The notes beneath the pieces are model-generated. The model saw only the letters and a program-made list of their open reading frames with translations. It did no database searches and was not told the DNA's origin. From DATEDA01 sp963754305 (GTDB lineage Bacteria; Pseudomonadota; Gammaproteobacteria; Burkholderiales; SG8-39): DNA of 64,000 nucleotides. How positions within the stretch are numbered: position 1 is the first letter of the stretch; each line of letters starts with the position of its first letter. The stretch spans positions 39,752-103,751 of the forward strand of contig CAVWFR010000013.1 of NCBI GenBank assembly GCA_963754305.1, read 5' to 3'. A program made the translations under genes and the position numbers. This document shows positions 34,149 to 43,916 of this stretch, one piece after another.

Positions 34149-35279
34149 TCAGCCGGCCGCGAAACGTTCGGTGTGCCAGTCCGCGTCGCCGAGCCAGAAG
34201 TCGATCATCGTGAGGCGCTTCGCGTAGTGCGCTGCGGGCAGCTCGTTGGTCACTCCCATGCCGCCGTGGAGCTGGACCGCTTCCTTCGCGACTGCGCGCC
34301 CCGCGCGACCGACGAGCGATTTCGCGGCCGAGACCGCGCGGCGACGTTCGGCCGGATCCGCGCTCTGCGACTTCACCGCGGCGACGCAAGCCATCGACTT
34401 CGTCTGCTCGGCGTGGATCAGCATGTCGACGGCGCGGTGCTGCAACGCCTGGAAGCGCCCGATCGGCTGGCCGAACTGCTGGCGGGTCTTCAGGTAGTCG
34501 AGCGTCGCCGCGTTCAGCGCCTCGATCACGCCCACCGCCTCCGCACAGAGCGCGGCAGCGCCGCGATCGGCCGCCGCCTCGAGCGGGGCGAAACCACCGT
34601 CGACCTGGCCGAGCACGCTTTCCGCGCCGACATGCACGCCGTCGAGGGCGACGTCCGCTGCGCGCAGGCCGTCCACCGTCCGCGCATCGCTCACCGTTAC
34701 GCCGCGCATCTTCGCATCGACGAGAAGGAGCGTGATCCCCTGCCGCTCGCGCTGGCCGCCGGCGGTCCGTGCCGAGACGACGAGAGTGTTGGCGCTGCCG
34801 CCGTGGAGCACGACCGATTTCCGGCCGTTCAAGACGTAGCCGCCGCCGTCCTTTTTCGCCGTCGTGGCGACGTCGTGCAGGTCGTAGCGCGACCCCGGCT
34901 CCCCATACGCGGCGGCAAGCAGCCATTTGCCGGCCGCGACGCGCGGCAGAATGTCGCCCTTCTGCGCCGCGCTGCCCGCGAGCTCAACGAGCCCGCCGCC
35001 GAGCACGACAGTGGAGAGATACGGCTCGACGACGATCCCGCGGCCGAACTCCTGCATCACGACCATAACATCGACCATCGAGCCGCCGAAGCCGCCGTGC
35101 GACTCGGCGAACGGCACGCCGAGGAGACCCATGTCGGCAAACTGCGTCCACACGGCGTCGCTCCAGCCCTTCGGGCCAGCGATGCTCCGCTTGCGATCTT
35201 CGAAACCGTACTCGTTCGCCACCAGGCGCGCGATCGAGTCGCGGAGAAGTTGCTGCTCTTCGGTGAAAGTGAAGTCCAT
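34149..35279 (-). CDS. Acyl-CoA dehydrogenase (small-type, 376 residues)
   Basis: A flavoenzyme of the acyl-CoA dehydrogenase family. N-terminal helical domain begins MDFTFTEEQQLLRDSIARLV; the middle beta domain has AAAYGEPGSRYDLHDVATTA; the C-terminal helical domain has RQQFGQPIGRFQALQHRAVD and AVQLHGGMGVTNELPAAHYA. It is one of two neighbouring dehydrogenases of different length (376 and 395), an arrangement often seen for heteromeric enzymes acting on bulky substrates such as steroid side chains or pimeloyl-CoA. Whether they form one complex is inference. It oxidises an acyl-CoA at the 2,3 position and passes electrons to ETF. Confidence 0.92.
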   Translation of the reverse strand: MDFTFTEEQQLLRDSIARLVANEYGFEDRKRSIAGPKGWSDAVWTQFADMGLLGVPFAESHGGFGGSMVDVMVVMQEFGRGIVVEPYLSTVVLGGGLVELAGSAAQKGDILPRVAAGKWLLAAAYGEPGSRYDLHDVATTAKKDGGGYVLNGRKSVVLHGGSANTLVVSARTAGGQRERQGITLLLVDAKMRGVTVSDARTVDGLRAADVALDGVHVGAESVLGQVDGGFAPLEAAADRGAAALCAEAVGVIEALNAATLDYLKTRQQFGQPIGRFQALQHRAVDMLIHAEQTKSMACVAAVKSQSADPAERRRAVSAAKSLVGRAGRAVAKEAVQLHGGMGVTNELPAAHYAKRLTMIDFWLGDADWHTERFAAG

Positions 35280-35283
35280 GATT

Positions 35284-36471
35284 CTAGAGCCCGAGTACCA
35301 TTTGCGCGATGATGTTTCGCTGGATCTCGTTCGACCCGCCGTAGATCGAGGTCTTGCGCCACGCGAAGTAGCGCGCCGCGAGCGGCGCGGCGTGCTCCGG
35401 GGCGAACGCGGTCGCGCGACCGCCGGACTCGATCGCCTCGGGGGAGAACGGCTCCGCGTACGGCCCGAGCGCTTCCATCATCAGCTCGGTCAGCGTCTGC
35501 TGCACTTCCGTGCCCTTGATCTTCAGGATCGAGGCCTCCGGGCCGGGCTTGTCGCGGTTCGAGAGCACGCGGAGCAGCGTCGTCTCGAGCGCCATCAGCT
35601 CGATCTCGACTTGCGCGACCTTCGCGCGAAACAGCGGATCCTCGGCGATCGGCTTGCCGCCCTTTAGCTGCGTCGCCGCGAAGTCCTTCAGCAACGCCAG
35701 CTCGCGCTTGGACGCCCCGACGCCGGTGATGCCGGTACGCTCGTGGCCGAGCAGATACTTCGCGTAGGTCCAGCCCTTGCCCTCGGTGCCGACCAGGTTC
35801 TCGAGCGGCACTTTCACGTTGTCGAAGAACACCTCGTTGACCTCGTGCTCCTCGTCGATCGTCACGAGCGGCCGCACGGTGATGCCGGGCGAGTGCATGT
35901 TGACGAGCAGGAAGCTGATGCCCTCCTGCTTCTTGACCGTCGAGTCGGTGCGCACCAGGCAGAAGATCATGTCCGCGTGCTGCGCGAGCGTCGTCCAGGT
36001 CTTCTGGCCGTTCACGATGTAATGATCGCCCTCGCGCGTCGCGCGGGTCTTGAGTGACGCCAAGTCGGACCCGGAGCCGGGTTCCGAATAGCCCTGGGCC
36101 CACCAGTCCTCCTGCGAGAGGATGCGCGGCAGGTAGTGCTCCTTCTGCCACGCGCTGCCGAACGCCATGATCACCGGCGCGACCATGTGCAGCCCGAACG
36201 GGATCAGGCGGGGGCCGCCCGCAGCGGCGCACTCCTCGTCGAAGATGTGGATCTGCACCGGCGTCCAGCCCTGGCCGCCGTACTCTTTCGGCCAGTGGCC
36301 CCCGAGCCAGCCCTGCTTGTAAAGGATCTTCTGCCAGCGGACGTGATCGTCCTTGCCCAGGCGGCGGTGGTGCAGCACCTTCTGCGCGATGTCGCGCGGG
36401 AGGTTGGCCTCAACGAACGCGCGCACTTCCGCGCGAAACGCCTGCTCTTCGGGGGTGTACGTGAGGTCCAT
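35284..36471 (-). CDS. Acyl-CoA dehydrogenase (395 residues)
   Basis: Second flavin-dependent acyl-CoA dehydrogenase, ending 4 bases before the first. Blocks are MDLTYTPEEQAFRAEVRAFV, WPKEYGGQGWTPVQIHIFDE, then WWAQGYSEPGSGSDLASLKT (flavin/substrate loop, about residue 125-145), NGQKTWTTLAQHADMIFCLV and the C-terminal SIYGGSNEIQRNIIAQMVLG. The GGSNEIQRNI tail and WTTLAQHAD are usual in members with a partner subunit. With the MDR reductase downstream it forms a three-gene degradative unit. Start is the ATG at 36471. Confidence 0.92.
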   Translation of the reverse strand: MDLTYTPEEQAFRAEVRAFVEANLPRDIAQKVLHHRRLGKDDHVRWQKILYKQGWLGGHWPKEYGGQGWTPVQIHIFDEECAAAGGPRLIPFGLHMVAPVIMAFGSAWQKEHYLPRILSQEDWWAQGYSEPGSGSDLASLKTRATREGDHYIVNGQKTWTTLAQHADMIFCLVRTDSTVKKQEGISFLLVNMHSPGITVRPLVTIDEEHEVNEVFFDNVKVPLENLVGTEGKGWTYAKYLLGHERTGITGVGASKRELALLKDFAATQLKGGKPIAEDPLFRAKVAQVEIELMALETTLLRVLSNRDKPGPEASILKIKGTEVQQTLTELMMEALGPYAEPFSPEAIESGGRATAFAPEHAAPLAARYFAWRKTSIYGGSNEIQRNIIAQMVLGL

Positions 36472-36503
36472 GGCAGCGCTGTCGGGCGGGACGGACGTCG
36501 ATG

Positions 36504-37433
36504 TTACTCGCGCGCGACGGCCCGCGCAGCCAGGAAAATCCCGGCCAGCAGGAGCGCCATCCCGCCGAGCTTGACGGCCCCCACCCGCTCGCCGAGGAGA
36601 CACCAGGCAAGGAGGGTCGATCCGATCGGCTCGCCGAGGATTGCAACCGCGATCAGCGTCGCCGAGAGATACTTCAGCGCCCAGTTGAAGCTCGTATGCC
36701 CGAGGAGCTGCGGGCCGATTGCGAGCGCGACGAGCACCAGCCAGGGCTCGGCTCCGAAGCCGGCGAGCCGAGCGCCCGAGGACGCCGCGGCAGCGAGGAG
36801 GCAGACCGCCGCCGCCGCGTACACAACGCCGACGTAGGCGACGAGCGACATCCTGCGCCGCAGTCCACGCCCAATCATCAGGTATCCGCAGATCGTCAGC
36901 GATCCGACGATCGCCAACGCATTCCCGAGCATCGGGGCGCTCCCGGCGGTGCGGGGGTCGCCGCCATCGGCGAGGAAAACGACCGCGCTCCCGGCGATCG
37001 CCAGCGCGATCGCGAGCACCATCAGCCGCCCGAGGCGCTCGCGAAACACCAGCCACGACGCTATACCGATCCAGATCGGATTCGTCGTCACCAGTGCGAC
37101 GCTCGATGCGACCGAGGTGTACTCGAGCGAGAGGATCCAGGCGGCGAAGTGCGCGGCGAGGAAAACCCCCGCCGCGCAGGCAAGCAGCCAGTCGCGCGGG
37201 GCGAGCCGCGCCAGCTCCTCGCGATGGCGCGCCAGGACGAGCGGCGAGAGCACGAGCGCGGCGAGCGCAAGCCGCCACGCGGCGATAGACAGTGAAGGCA
37301 CGCCGGCCGACTGCAGCCAGCGGATCAGGATCGACGCCGTCGACATGACGAGGACGCCCGCGGCGAGCACCGCGAAGACCTGCGCGCGCGCACGCTGCGG
37401 GAGGTCGGTGGGGAGCGCCAAGGTCGGGATCAT
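36504..37433 (-). CDS. EamA/DMT-family transporter
   Basis: A 309-residue membrane protein made of two five-helix EamA halves: first half WRLALAALVLSPLVLARHRE ... YTSVASSVALVTTNPIWIGI, second half ALAIGPQLLGHTSFNWALKY ... AWCLLGERVGAVKLGGMALL. Drug/metabolite transporters of this kind export amino acids or other metabolites across the inner membrane; the sequence does not reveal the substrate. It diverges from the acetamidase gene with 72 bases between the starts and lies 32 bases beyond the first acyl-CoA dehydrogenase gene start. Confidence 0.9.
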   Translation of the reverse strand: MIPTLALPTDLPQRARAQVFAVLAAGVLVMSTASILIRWLQSAGVPSLSIAAWRLALAALVLSPLVLARHREELARLAPRDWLLACAAGVFLAAHFAAWILSLEYTSVASSVALVTTNPIWIGIASWLVFRERLGRLMVLAIALAIAGSAVVFLADGGDPRTAGSAPMLGNALAIVGSLTICGYLMIGRGLRRRMSLVAYVGVVYAAAAVCLLAAAASSGARLAGFGAEPWLVLVALAIGPQLLGHTSFNWALKYLSATLIAVAILGEPIGSTLLAWCLLGERVGAVKLGGMALLLAGIFLAARAVARE

Positions 37434-37505
37434 GGTCGGTGCGGCCTTGCGCTCGCGCCGCGCGTCGCCGATTATCGGCGCTCGCCACTCCGGAAGCTAC
37501 CGACC

Positions 37506-38447
37506 ATGCCGCGGCACCACGTCCTGCGCCCCACCCCCGACACCGTTCACTGGGGCCATTTCGACGCCAAGATCCCGCCACGGCTGACGGTGGACTCCGG
37601 CGACACGGTCACCGTTGTCACCGTCTCGGGCAGCCGGATCGACGTCGGGGACATCGGCATCGTGACGCCGGCGCACCGCGAGATCATCGAGAAGGTGCAG
37701 CCGCTCCTCGGGCCGCACATCCTCACCGGGCCGATCGCCGTGCGGGGCGCCGAGCCCGGCGATACGCTCGAGGTGCGGATCAAGGCGGTCGAGCTTTCGG
37801 CCGACTGGGGCTGGAACGTGATCCGGCCGCTGCGCGGCACGCTGCCCGAAGACTTCCCTGAGTTTCGCCGCCGCACGATCCCGATCGACCGCGCGGCGTG
37901 CACGGCCAAGCTCGCGTGGGGCCCGACCCTGCCGCTGCGGCCATTCTTCGGGATCATGGCGACCGCGCCGCGCCCCGAGTACGGCACGGTCTCGTCGGTC
38001 GAGCCACGCGAGTTCGGGGGCAACATGGATAACAAGGAGCTGGTACCCGGCACCTCGCTGTTCCTGCCCGTGTTCGTGCCCGGAGCGAACTTCTCGGCCG
38101 GCGACGGCCACGCGGTCCAGGGCGACGGCGAGGTGTGCCTCACCGCGCTCGAGACCTGCCTCGACGGCACCTTCGAGCTGGCGCTGCACAAGGGCCTGCG
38201 GCTCGCGTTCCCGCGCGCAATCACGCCGACCCACTACATCGCGATGGGGATGGACCCCGATCTCGACGACGCGGCGAAGCAGGCGCTGCGCGACATGATC
38301 CGGTGGCTGGTGGAGATGAAGGGCTGGGCGCCCGACGAGGCGTACGTGTTCTGCAGCCTCGCCTGCGATCTGCACGTCACCCAGGTCGTCGACGGAAACA
38401 AGGGAATACACGCGATGGTGGCGCGCAACCTGGTGGAGGCGCAATGA
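37506..38447 (+). CDS. Acetamidase/formamidase family protein
   Basis: A 313-residue enzyme of the FmdA/AmdA family, which hydrolyses short amides to ammonia and a carboxylate. Recognisable parts are TVHWGHFDAKIPPRLTVDSG near the start, GPIAVRGAEPGDTLEVRI (about residues 78-95), EFGGNMDNKELVPGTSLFLP (about 169-190) and FSAGDGHAVQGDGEVCLTAL (about 200-220). All are characteristic. The stop overlaps the start of the next SDR gene (ATGA), linking amide hydrolysis to an oxidoreductase. Substrate beyond short amides is not determined. Confidence 0.92.
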   Translation: MPRHHVLRPTPDTVHWGHFDAKIPPRLTVDSGDTVTVVTVSGSRIDVGDIGIVTPAHREIIEKVQPLLGPHILTGPIAVRGAEPGDTLEVRIKAVELSADWGWNVIRPLRGTLPEDFPEFRRRTIPIDRAACTAKLAWGPTLPLRPFFGIMATAPRPEYGTVSSVEPREFGGNMDNKELVPGTSLFLPVFVPGANFSAGDGHAVQGDGEVCLTALETCLDGTFELALHKGLRLAFPRAITPTHYIAMGMDPDLDDAAKQALRDMIRWLVEMKGWAPDEAYVFCSLACDLHVTQVVDGNKGIHAMVARNLVEAQ

Positions 38448-39208
38448 AGCTCTTCGATCTGACCGGCCGCGTCGCGATCGTGACCGGCGGCAACGGCGGC
38501 ATCGGGCTCGGCATCGCGCGCGGGCTCGCGCAAGCCGGCGCGGGCGTCGTGGTGGCCGCTCGCAACGTCGCGAAGAGCGCCGCCGCCGTAAAGGAGCTCG
38601 AAGCGCTCGGAGCGAGAGCGACCGCGATCGAAGTCGACGTCCGGGACGAGGCATCCTGCCGCGCGATGGTCGCGCAGGCAGCGGAGCGGCTCGGCCGCAT
38701 CGACATCCTCGTGAACAACGCCGGCACGAACATCCGCAAGCTGCCGCAGGACTACGCGCTCGCCGAGTGGCGCGAGGTGCTCGACACGAACCTTACGAGC
38801 GCCTTCCTCTGCTCGCAGGCGGCGTATCCGGCGCTGGCGAAGACGGGCGGCGGGAAGATCATCAGCATCGGCTCGATGATGTCGATCTTCGGCGGTCCGT
38901 TGATGTCGCCCTACGGCGCGAGCAAGGGCGGCATCGTGCAGCTCACCAAGTCGCTTGCCGCGGCCTGGGCGAAGGACAACATCCAAGTGAACGCGGTGCT
39001 GCCCGGCTTCATCAACACCGAGCTCACCGTCGGCGCGCGGCAGCAGATCCCGGGACTGCACGAGCGCGTCCTCGCGCGCACGCCCGCGGGCCGGTGGGGC
39101 GAGCCGGGAGACTTCGCGGGCGTCGCGGTGTTTCTCGCGAGCCCGGCGTCGGACTTCGTGACCGGCGTGTCGGTAGCGGTCGACGGCGGGTATTCGGTAC
39201 AGATGTGA
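38444..39208 (+). CDS. Short-chain dehydrogenase/reductase
   Basis: A 254-residue classical SDR with VTGGNGGIGLGIARGLAQAG, DVRD at about residue 66, ILVNNAGTN at about 88, SIGSMMSIFGG with the catalytic serine and SPYGASKGG with Tyr/Lys at about 155. GFINTELTVG and FVTGVSVAVDGGYSVQM are typical of gluconate/2-deoxygluconate dehydrogenase-like members. It is translationally coupled to the acetamidase gene. The 32 bases after it separate it from the convergent permease gene. Confidence 0.89.
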   Translation: MKLFDLTGRVAIVTGGNGGIGLGIARGLAQAGAGVVVAARNVAKSAAAVKELEALGARATAIEVDVRDEASCRAMVAQAAERLGRIDILVNNAGTNIRKLPQDYALAEWREVLDTNLTSAFLCSQAAYPALAKTGGGKIISIGSMMSIFGGPLMSPYGASKGGIVQLTKSLAAAWAKDNIQVNAVLPGFINTELTVGARQQIPGLHERVLARTPAGRWGEPGDFAGVAVFLASPASDFVTGVSVAVDGGYSVQM

Positions 39209-39240
39209 CTCGTCGCCCCCGCCGTTCGCCGCGATGACTG

Positions 39241-39912
<672 letters not shown>

Positions 39913-39913
39913 G

Positions 39914-40591
39914 TCAGCGCCGCCAGGCGAACCTGGTCTCGACCCACCGCCCGAACGCCACGAACGGAATGAACAGCACGAGATAGGCGATCGCCCCGAG
40001 CGTGAGCGGCGTCGGATTGCCGGCGAGGCTGGAGGCCGAGTGCGCCGTTCCGAGAATCTCGGCGAGCGCGACCACCGACCCGAGCGCCGTACCCTTCGTG
40101 ATCGCGATCGTCCGGTTGGTGAGCGGCGGGATCGTCAACCGCACCGCCTGCGGCACGATGACGTGGACGAGCGTCTGCCAGCGGCTCATGCCGGTCGACC
40201 GCGCCGCCTCGTACTGCCCCTTCGGAATGGAGATGATCCCGGCCCAGAAGATCTCCTCGGCGAAGGCGCCGAGCACGAGCGAGAGCGAAAGCCACGTCGC
40301 GGTGAACGCGCTCATCGGCAGCCCGGCGTACGGAAACGCGAAGAACAGGATGATGATCACCATCAGCGGCGGCAGCGCACGCAAGGCATCGGCGAGGAAG
40401 ACGATCAGCACGTTGACCGCGCGCACCTGGAAGGACCGGACCATCGCCGCCACGAGCCCGAGCGCGAGCCCGGTCGCGATCACCGCGAGGCCGAGCCGCA
40501 CCGTGATCCAGAAGCCTTTGAGAATGTCGGGCCAGTACTCGCGCGCGATCTCGGCGTTGAAGAACGTGAAGGCGAGGCGGTCGAGATCCAT
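39914..40591 (-). CDS. Polar amino-acid ABC transporter permease (HisM/GlnP type)
   Basis: A 225-residue partner permease. It has FWITVRLGLAVIATGLALGL at the N-terminus, ADALRALPPLMVIIILFFAF and the EAA loop AARSTGMSRWQTLVHVIVPQ (about residues 133-152). The two permeases probably form a heterodimeric pore. Upstream is a 145-base gap shared with the divergent glyoxalase-II-like gene, so the promoter must lie there. The ATPase and receptor genes are beyond that gene, which is an unusual split for this transporter class. Confidence 0.92.
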   Translation of the reverse strand: MDLDRLAFTFFNAEIAREYWPDILKGFWITVRLGLAVIATGLALGLVAAMVRSFQVRAVNVLIVFLADALRALPPLMVIIILFFAFPYAGLPMSAFTATWLSLSLVLGAFAEEIFWAGIISIPKGQYEAARSTGMSRWQTLVHVIVPQAVRLTIPPLTNRTIAITKGTALGSVVALAEILGTAHSASSLAGNPTPLTLGAIAYLVLFIPFVAFGRWVETRFAWRR

Positions 40592-40736
40592 CGGCGGGTC
40601 GATCGGCGCGCAAGCGTCCGCTACGCGTTGAAGCGGCGAAGCCTACGCGAGTCCGCAAGCACGGGCAAAGCCGTCCCCCGGCGCGCGTCGTGGAGCGCTA
40701 TCATCTCCGGCACACTCACCCACCGAGCATGATGCC

Positions 40737-41528
40737 GTGATCGTCAGACAGATCTGGACCGCCAACGCCTACCGCAACTTCAATTACCTCGTCGCCTGCG
40801 GCGAGACCGGCGAGGCACTCGCCATCGATCCGCTGGACCACCAGAAATGCCTGCAGGCCGCCAAGGAAGCGGGCTGGCAGATCACCCAGATCCTCAACAC
40901 GCACGAACACCGCGACCACACCGGTGGGAACGGGCCCCTGGTGCAGAAGACGGGGGCCACGATCCTGGCGCACAAGAATGCGAAAGACAAGATCGCGGAC
41001 ATGGGGCGCGGACTCGGCGCCGGAGATGTGGTCAAGGTGGGCAAGACCGTGGCGCTCGAGGTGCTCGACACGCCGGGCCACACCATGAGCCACGTGTGCC
41101 TGCTGTCGCACACCGACCAACCCGCGCTCTTCTGCGGGGATACGCTGTTCAACGCCGGCGCCGGGAATTGCCACAACGGCGGTCATCCGGCCGAGCTCTA
41201 CAAGACGTTCTCAGAGCAGCTCGCGCGGCTCGCCGCCTCGACCCTGATCTATCCCGGCCACGACTACGTGGAGAACAACCTTCGCTTCGCGCTGAATCGC
41301 GAGCCCGACAATGAGCGTGCGCAGGCGCTGCTCGACCGGCTCGCCGGTCAGGACCCCGCTCGAGCCTACGTCTCGACGCTGGAAGTCGAGCGGCAGGTCA
41401 ATACGTTCTTCCGCCTGACGAGCCCGACGGTGATCGCGAAGCTGCGCGAAGCCTTTCCCGAGCTGTCCGAGAATCCCGATCAGCGCACGGTGTTCCTGAA
41501 GCTCCGGGAGCTGCGCAACAGCTGGTGA
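40737..41528 (+). CDS. Glyoxalase-II-like metallo-beta-lactamase fold hydrolase
   Basis: A 263-residue enzyme. Metal ligands are in the order of hydroxyacylglutathione hydrolase (GloB): LNTHEHRDHTGGN at about residue 54, DTPGHTMSHVCLL at about 114, CGDTLFNAGAGNCHNGG at about 135 and YPGHDYVENNLRFAL at about 178. The start RQIWTANAYRNFNYLV resembles the GloB opening. It would cleave S-lactoylglutathione or a related thioester in the cytoplasm. The start is GTG with a weak ribosome site; the two nearby ATG codons are out of frame. It sits alone on the plus strand between halves of an ABC transporter. Confidence 0.88.
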   Translation: MIVRQIWTANAYRNFNYLVACGETGEALAIDPLDHQKCLQAAKEAGWQITQILNTHEHRDHTGGNGPLVQKTGATILAHKNAKDKIADMGRGLGAGDVVKVGKTVALEVLDTPGHTMSHVCLLSHTDQPALFCGDTLFNAGAGNCHNGGHPAELYKTFSEQLARLAASTLIYPGHDYVENNLRFALNREPDNERAQALLDRLAGQDPARAYVSTLEVERQVNTFFRLTSPTVIAKLREAFPELSENPDQRTVFLKLRELRNSW

Positions 41529-41548
41529 GCGCGGCGTTCGCTCTTGCA

Positions 41549-41797
41549 TCAAGCGACCCGCTTGCACCCCTCCGGTTTGTAAACGCGTTCCGTCGACGCC
41601 GGGAACTTCCCGAGCTTCGCCGCCGGCCGGATCGGCCGCCGGACCAGCTCGCCCCCGCAGTTCGGGCACACGCCGTGAAGGAGCATGTCCGCGCACGTCC
41701 GGCAGAACGTGCACTCGAACGAGCACATTCTCGCCTCCAGCGAGTGGGGTGGCAGATCGCGGTTGCAGCATTCGCAGTTCGGCTTGAGCTTGAGCAT
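41549..41797 (-). CDS. DUF1272 small zinc-binding protein
   Basis: An 82-residue protein with eight cysteines in CECCNRDLPP, MCSFECTFCRTCAD and HGVCPNCGGELVRRP, the pattern of the DUF1272 family. The cysteine pairs suggest one or two structural zinc sites. TTTCCTCCTAG read on the minus strand gives AGGAGG before the ATG. It is convergent with the glyoxalase-II-like gene, 20 bases apart. Function is not known for the family. Confidence 0.88.
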   Translation of the reverse strand: MLKLKPNCECCNRDLPPHSLEARMCSFECTFCRTCADMLLHGVCPNCGGELVRRPIRPAAKLGKFPASTERVYKPEGCKRVA

Positions 41798-42079
41798 CGT
41801 TTCCTCCTAGTACGTTGTGCCGGTATCGACCGAACCGACTCGGCGGACACGCTCGCCGGCTCGTCAGCTTCCGGTCCGCCGCCATCGCAGCGTCCGTGCT
41901 CGCTGCGACACCCGCAACTGCGCTCGCTGCGAAAGAGCGAGGGCAAGACGGCGGTCAACCACGCCTGCGGCAGCGAAGCAACCGGTGGCTGTTCGCGCGC
42001 GTCAGGTGGCACGACGATGCGCGCGAAGGTGCGCCCGACAAGGTCGTCGGGCGGGGGAGCGGCGCGCGCCGGGGTCGCG

Positions 42080-42832
42080 TCACCGGTGCCCCGAAATCGT
42101 CGCGACGAACTCGCGCACGCGCGCGTTGTCGGCGCCAGCGAAGATCTTGTCCGGCGGTCCCTGCTCGACGATGCGACCGTGGTCCATGAACACCACCCGG
42201 TCGGCGGCCGCGCGCGCGAACTGCAGCTCGTGGCTCACGACGACCATCGTCATCCCGGACTCGCGCAGCTCGCGCATCACCTGCAGCACGCTCCCGACGA
42301 GCTCGGGATCGAGCGCGCTCGTCGGCTCATCGAAGAGGAGGATGCTCGGCTCGAGCGCGAGCGCGCGCGCGATGGCGACCCGCTGCTGCTGGCCGCCGGA
42401 GAGCTCGCTCGGGTAAGACGCGGCCTTCTCCGCGAGGCCGACGCGCGCGAGCGCCGCCCTGCCCTTCTCCTCGCCCGCCGCGCGGTCGAGCCCCTGCACC
42501 TTGCGGAGCGCCAGCGTGACATTGCCGAGCGCGGTCATGTGCGGGTAGAGGTTGAAGGACTGGAACACGAAGCCGATCTTCTGCCGCACGCGGTTCAGGT
42601 CGATGCCGGGCGCGAGAATATCGGTACCGTCGACTCTCACCGAGCCGCTCGTCGGCTCCTCGAGCCGGTTGCAGCACCGGAGCAGCGTCGATTTCCCCGA
42701 GCCCGAGGGACCGATGACGAAGACGAGCTCGCGCAGGGCGACCTGGAGGTCGATGCCCTTCAGCACCTCGGCGGCGCCGAAGGATTTGTGAAGCGCGATG
42801 ACTTCCAGCAGGGGGCCCGCAGTGCCGGTCAT
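42080..42832 (-). CDS. Polar amino-acid ABC transporter ATP-binding protein (GlnQ/HisP type)
   Basis: A 250-residue ATPase. Walker A GPSGSGKSTLLRCCNRLEEP at about residues 39-58, Q-loop in FVFQSFNLYPHMTALGNVTL, signature LSGGQQQRVAIARALALEP, Walker B ILLFDEPTSALDPELVG and H-loop VVSHELQFARAAADRV. The NRLEEPTSG and MTALGNVTLA segments are typical of the GlnQ group. It follows the binding-protein gene after 108 bases that contain a strong hairpin. The ATG at 42832 is preferred; a TTG ten codons earlier would only add an alanine/proline tail. Confidence 0.92.
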   Translation of the reverse strand: MTGTAGPLLEVIALHKSFGAAEVLKGIDLQVALRELVFVIGPSGSGKSTLLRCCNRLEEPTSGSVRVDGTDILAPGIDLNRVRQKIGFVFQSFNLYPHMTALGNVTLALRKVQGLDRAAGEEKGRAALARVGLAEKAASYPSELSGGQQQRVAIARALALEPSILLFDEPTSALDPELVGSVLQVMRELRESGMTMVVVSHELQFARAAADRVVFMDHGRIVEQGPPDKIFAGADNARVREFVATISGHR

Positions 42833-42870
42833 GCGAGGGTCCGGGGCCGGCGCTGCGGGCAACGCGCACC

Positions 42871-42906
42871 GTGTTAAGCGGCGCGCTCTTGGCGCCGCTT
42901 CAACAC
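42871..42906. terminator. Long hairpin between binding-protein and ATPase genes
   Basis: GTGTT-AAGCGGCGC pairs with GCGCCGCTT-C-AACAC around a 7-base loop; only one base is bulged. It lies inside the operon, 34 bases after the binding-protein stop on the minus strand, with no T run. It may shield the receptor transcript or reduce read-through into the ATPase gene. Confidence 0.6.
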
Positions 42907-42940
42907 GGCCAGATCGGGCAGCCCGTCAGCGCCTGCTCGA

Positions 42941-43783
42941 TCAACATTTCGGCGCGTGCGGCCCGGCGTCATACCCCGGCAGCTCAGGCACGCCATGTCC
43001 CGGCGCGATCTTCCGCGCCCAGGAGTCGGCCGCCGGCGCCTCGCCGAACCATTTCTCGTAGAGCTTCGCCATCGTGCCGTCCTGCTTCATGCACTTGATG
43101 GCGTTGTTCACCGCGGCGCGGCCGGCCTGGTCGTCCACCCGGAAAGCGACGGCCCAGACGAGCCCGGTCTTGTGGGTGAAGCTCGGTACGAGCAGCGGGT
43201 TCTGCTTCGCCGCCCACATCGAAACGGTGTGGCCCGCGAAGTTCGCATCGGCGCGGCCGGACAGCACCGCCTGGACCGCGTCGGCGTTCGTGCCATAGAC
43301 GTCGAACTTGAACCCGTACTTCTCGGCATTCTGACGCGCCCAAGTCTCGTAGGCGGAGCCCTTGTTCACGGTGAGCGTCTTGCCCTTGAGGTCCTCGAGC
43401 GAAGCGATCGGCTTGTCGCCCTTCTTCTGCAGGAACCGGTAGTCGGTCTCCATGTAGCCTTCGCTGAAGAGCATCGTCTTCGCGCGCTCGGGCGTCGCGG
43501 TGGTCGGCGCGAGCACGAAGTCGTATTTCTTGGCGTTCATGCCCGGGATCAGCGCCGAGAACTCGGTGCCGTCGATCTCGATCGGCCGGCCGAGGCGCTT
43601 CGCGATCTCGTTGCCGAGGTCGATGTTGAAGCCCTCGAGGCCGCCGCCGAGCTTCGGCATCGCGTGCGGGGCGAACGTGGCATCGACGCCGGTCCTGATC
43701 GGCGCTTTGCCTTGCGCAGCCGCGGCTCCGGCGGCGAGACCCAGCGTGGCGGCGAACAGGTAGCTCAAACGGCGTGCGTTCAT
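42941..43783 (-). CDS. Polar amino-acid ABC transporter substrate-binding protein
   Basis: A 280-residue periplasmic receptor. Signal peptide LSYLFAATLGLAAGAAAAQG, then IRTGVDATFAPHAMPKLGGG, GLEGFNIDLGNEIAKRLGR and LIPGMNAKKYDFVLAPTTAT, which follow the family 3 binding-protein pattern. The strand after the signal reads VDATFAPHAMP in place of the common DxxYPPF, so the pocket may differ from lysine/histidine receptors. DVYGTNADAVQAVLSGRADA marks the second lobe. It belongs with the ATPase downstream and the two permeases at 39.2-40.6 kb. Confidence 0.92.
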   Translation of the reverse strand: MNARRLSYLFAATLGLAAGAAAAQGKAPIRTGVDATFAPHAMPKLGGGLEGFNIDLGNEIAKRLGRPIEIDGTEFSALIPGMNAKKYDFVLAPTTATPERAKTMLFSEGYMETDYRFLQKKGDKPIASLEDLKGKTLTVNKGSAYETWARQNAEKYGFKFDVYGTNADAVQAVLSGRADANFAGHTVSMWAAKQNPLLVPSFTHKTGLVWAVAFRVDDQAGRAAVNNAIKCMKQDGTMAKLYEKWFGEAPAADSWARKIAPGHGVPELPGYDAGPHAPKC

Positions 43784-43916
43784 CGGCTTCTCTCCGGTGG
43801 TTGTGACCGCGGCGTTCCCATTCCTCATTCCCGCGCGGATTGTGCCGCGAATCGCCCCGGCCGGGCGGCCTCGCCCCGAAACCGGTCGCCCGGCCCCTGG
43901 ATGGTGCAGTCGTCGC

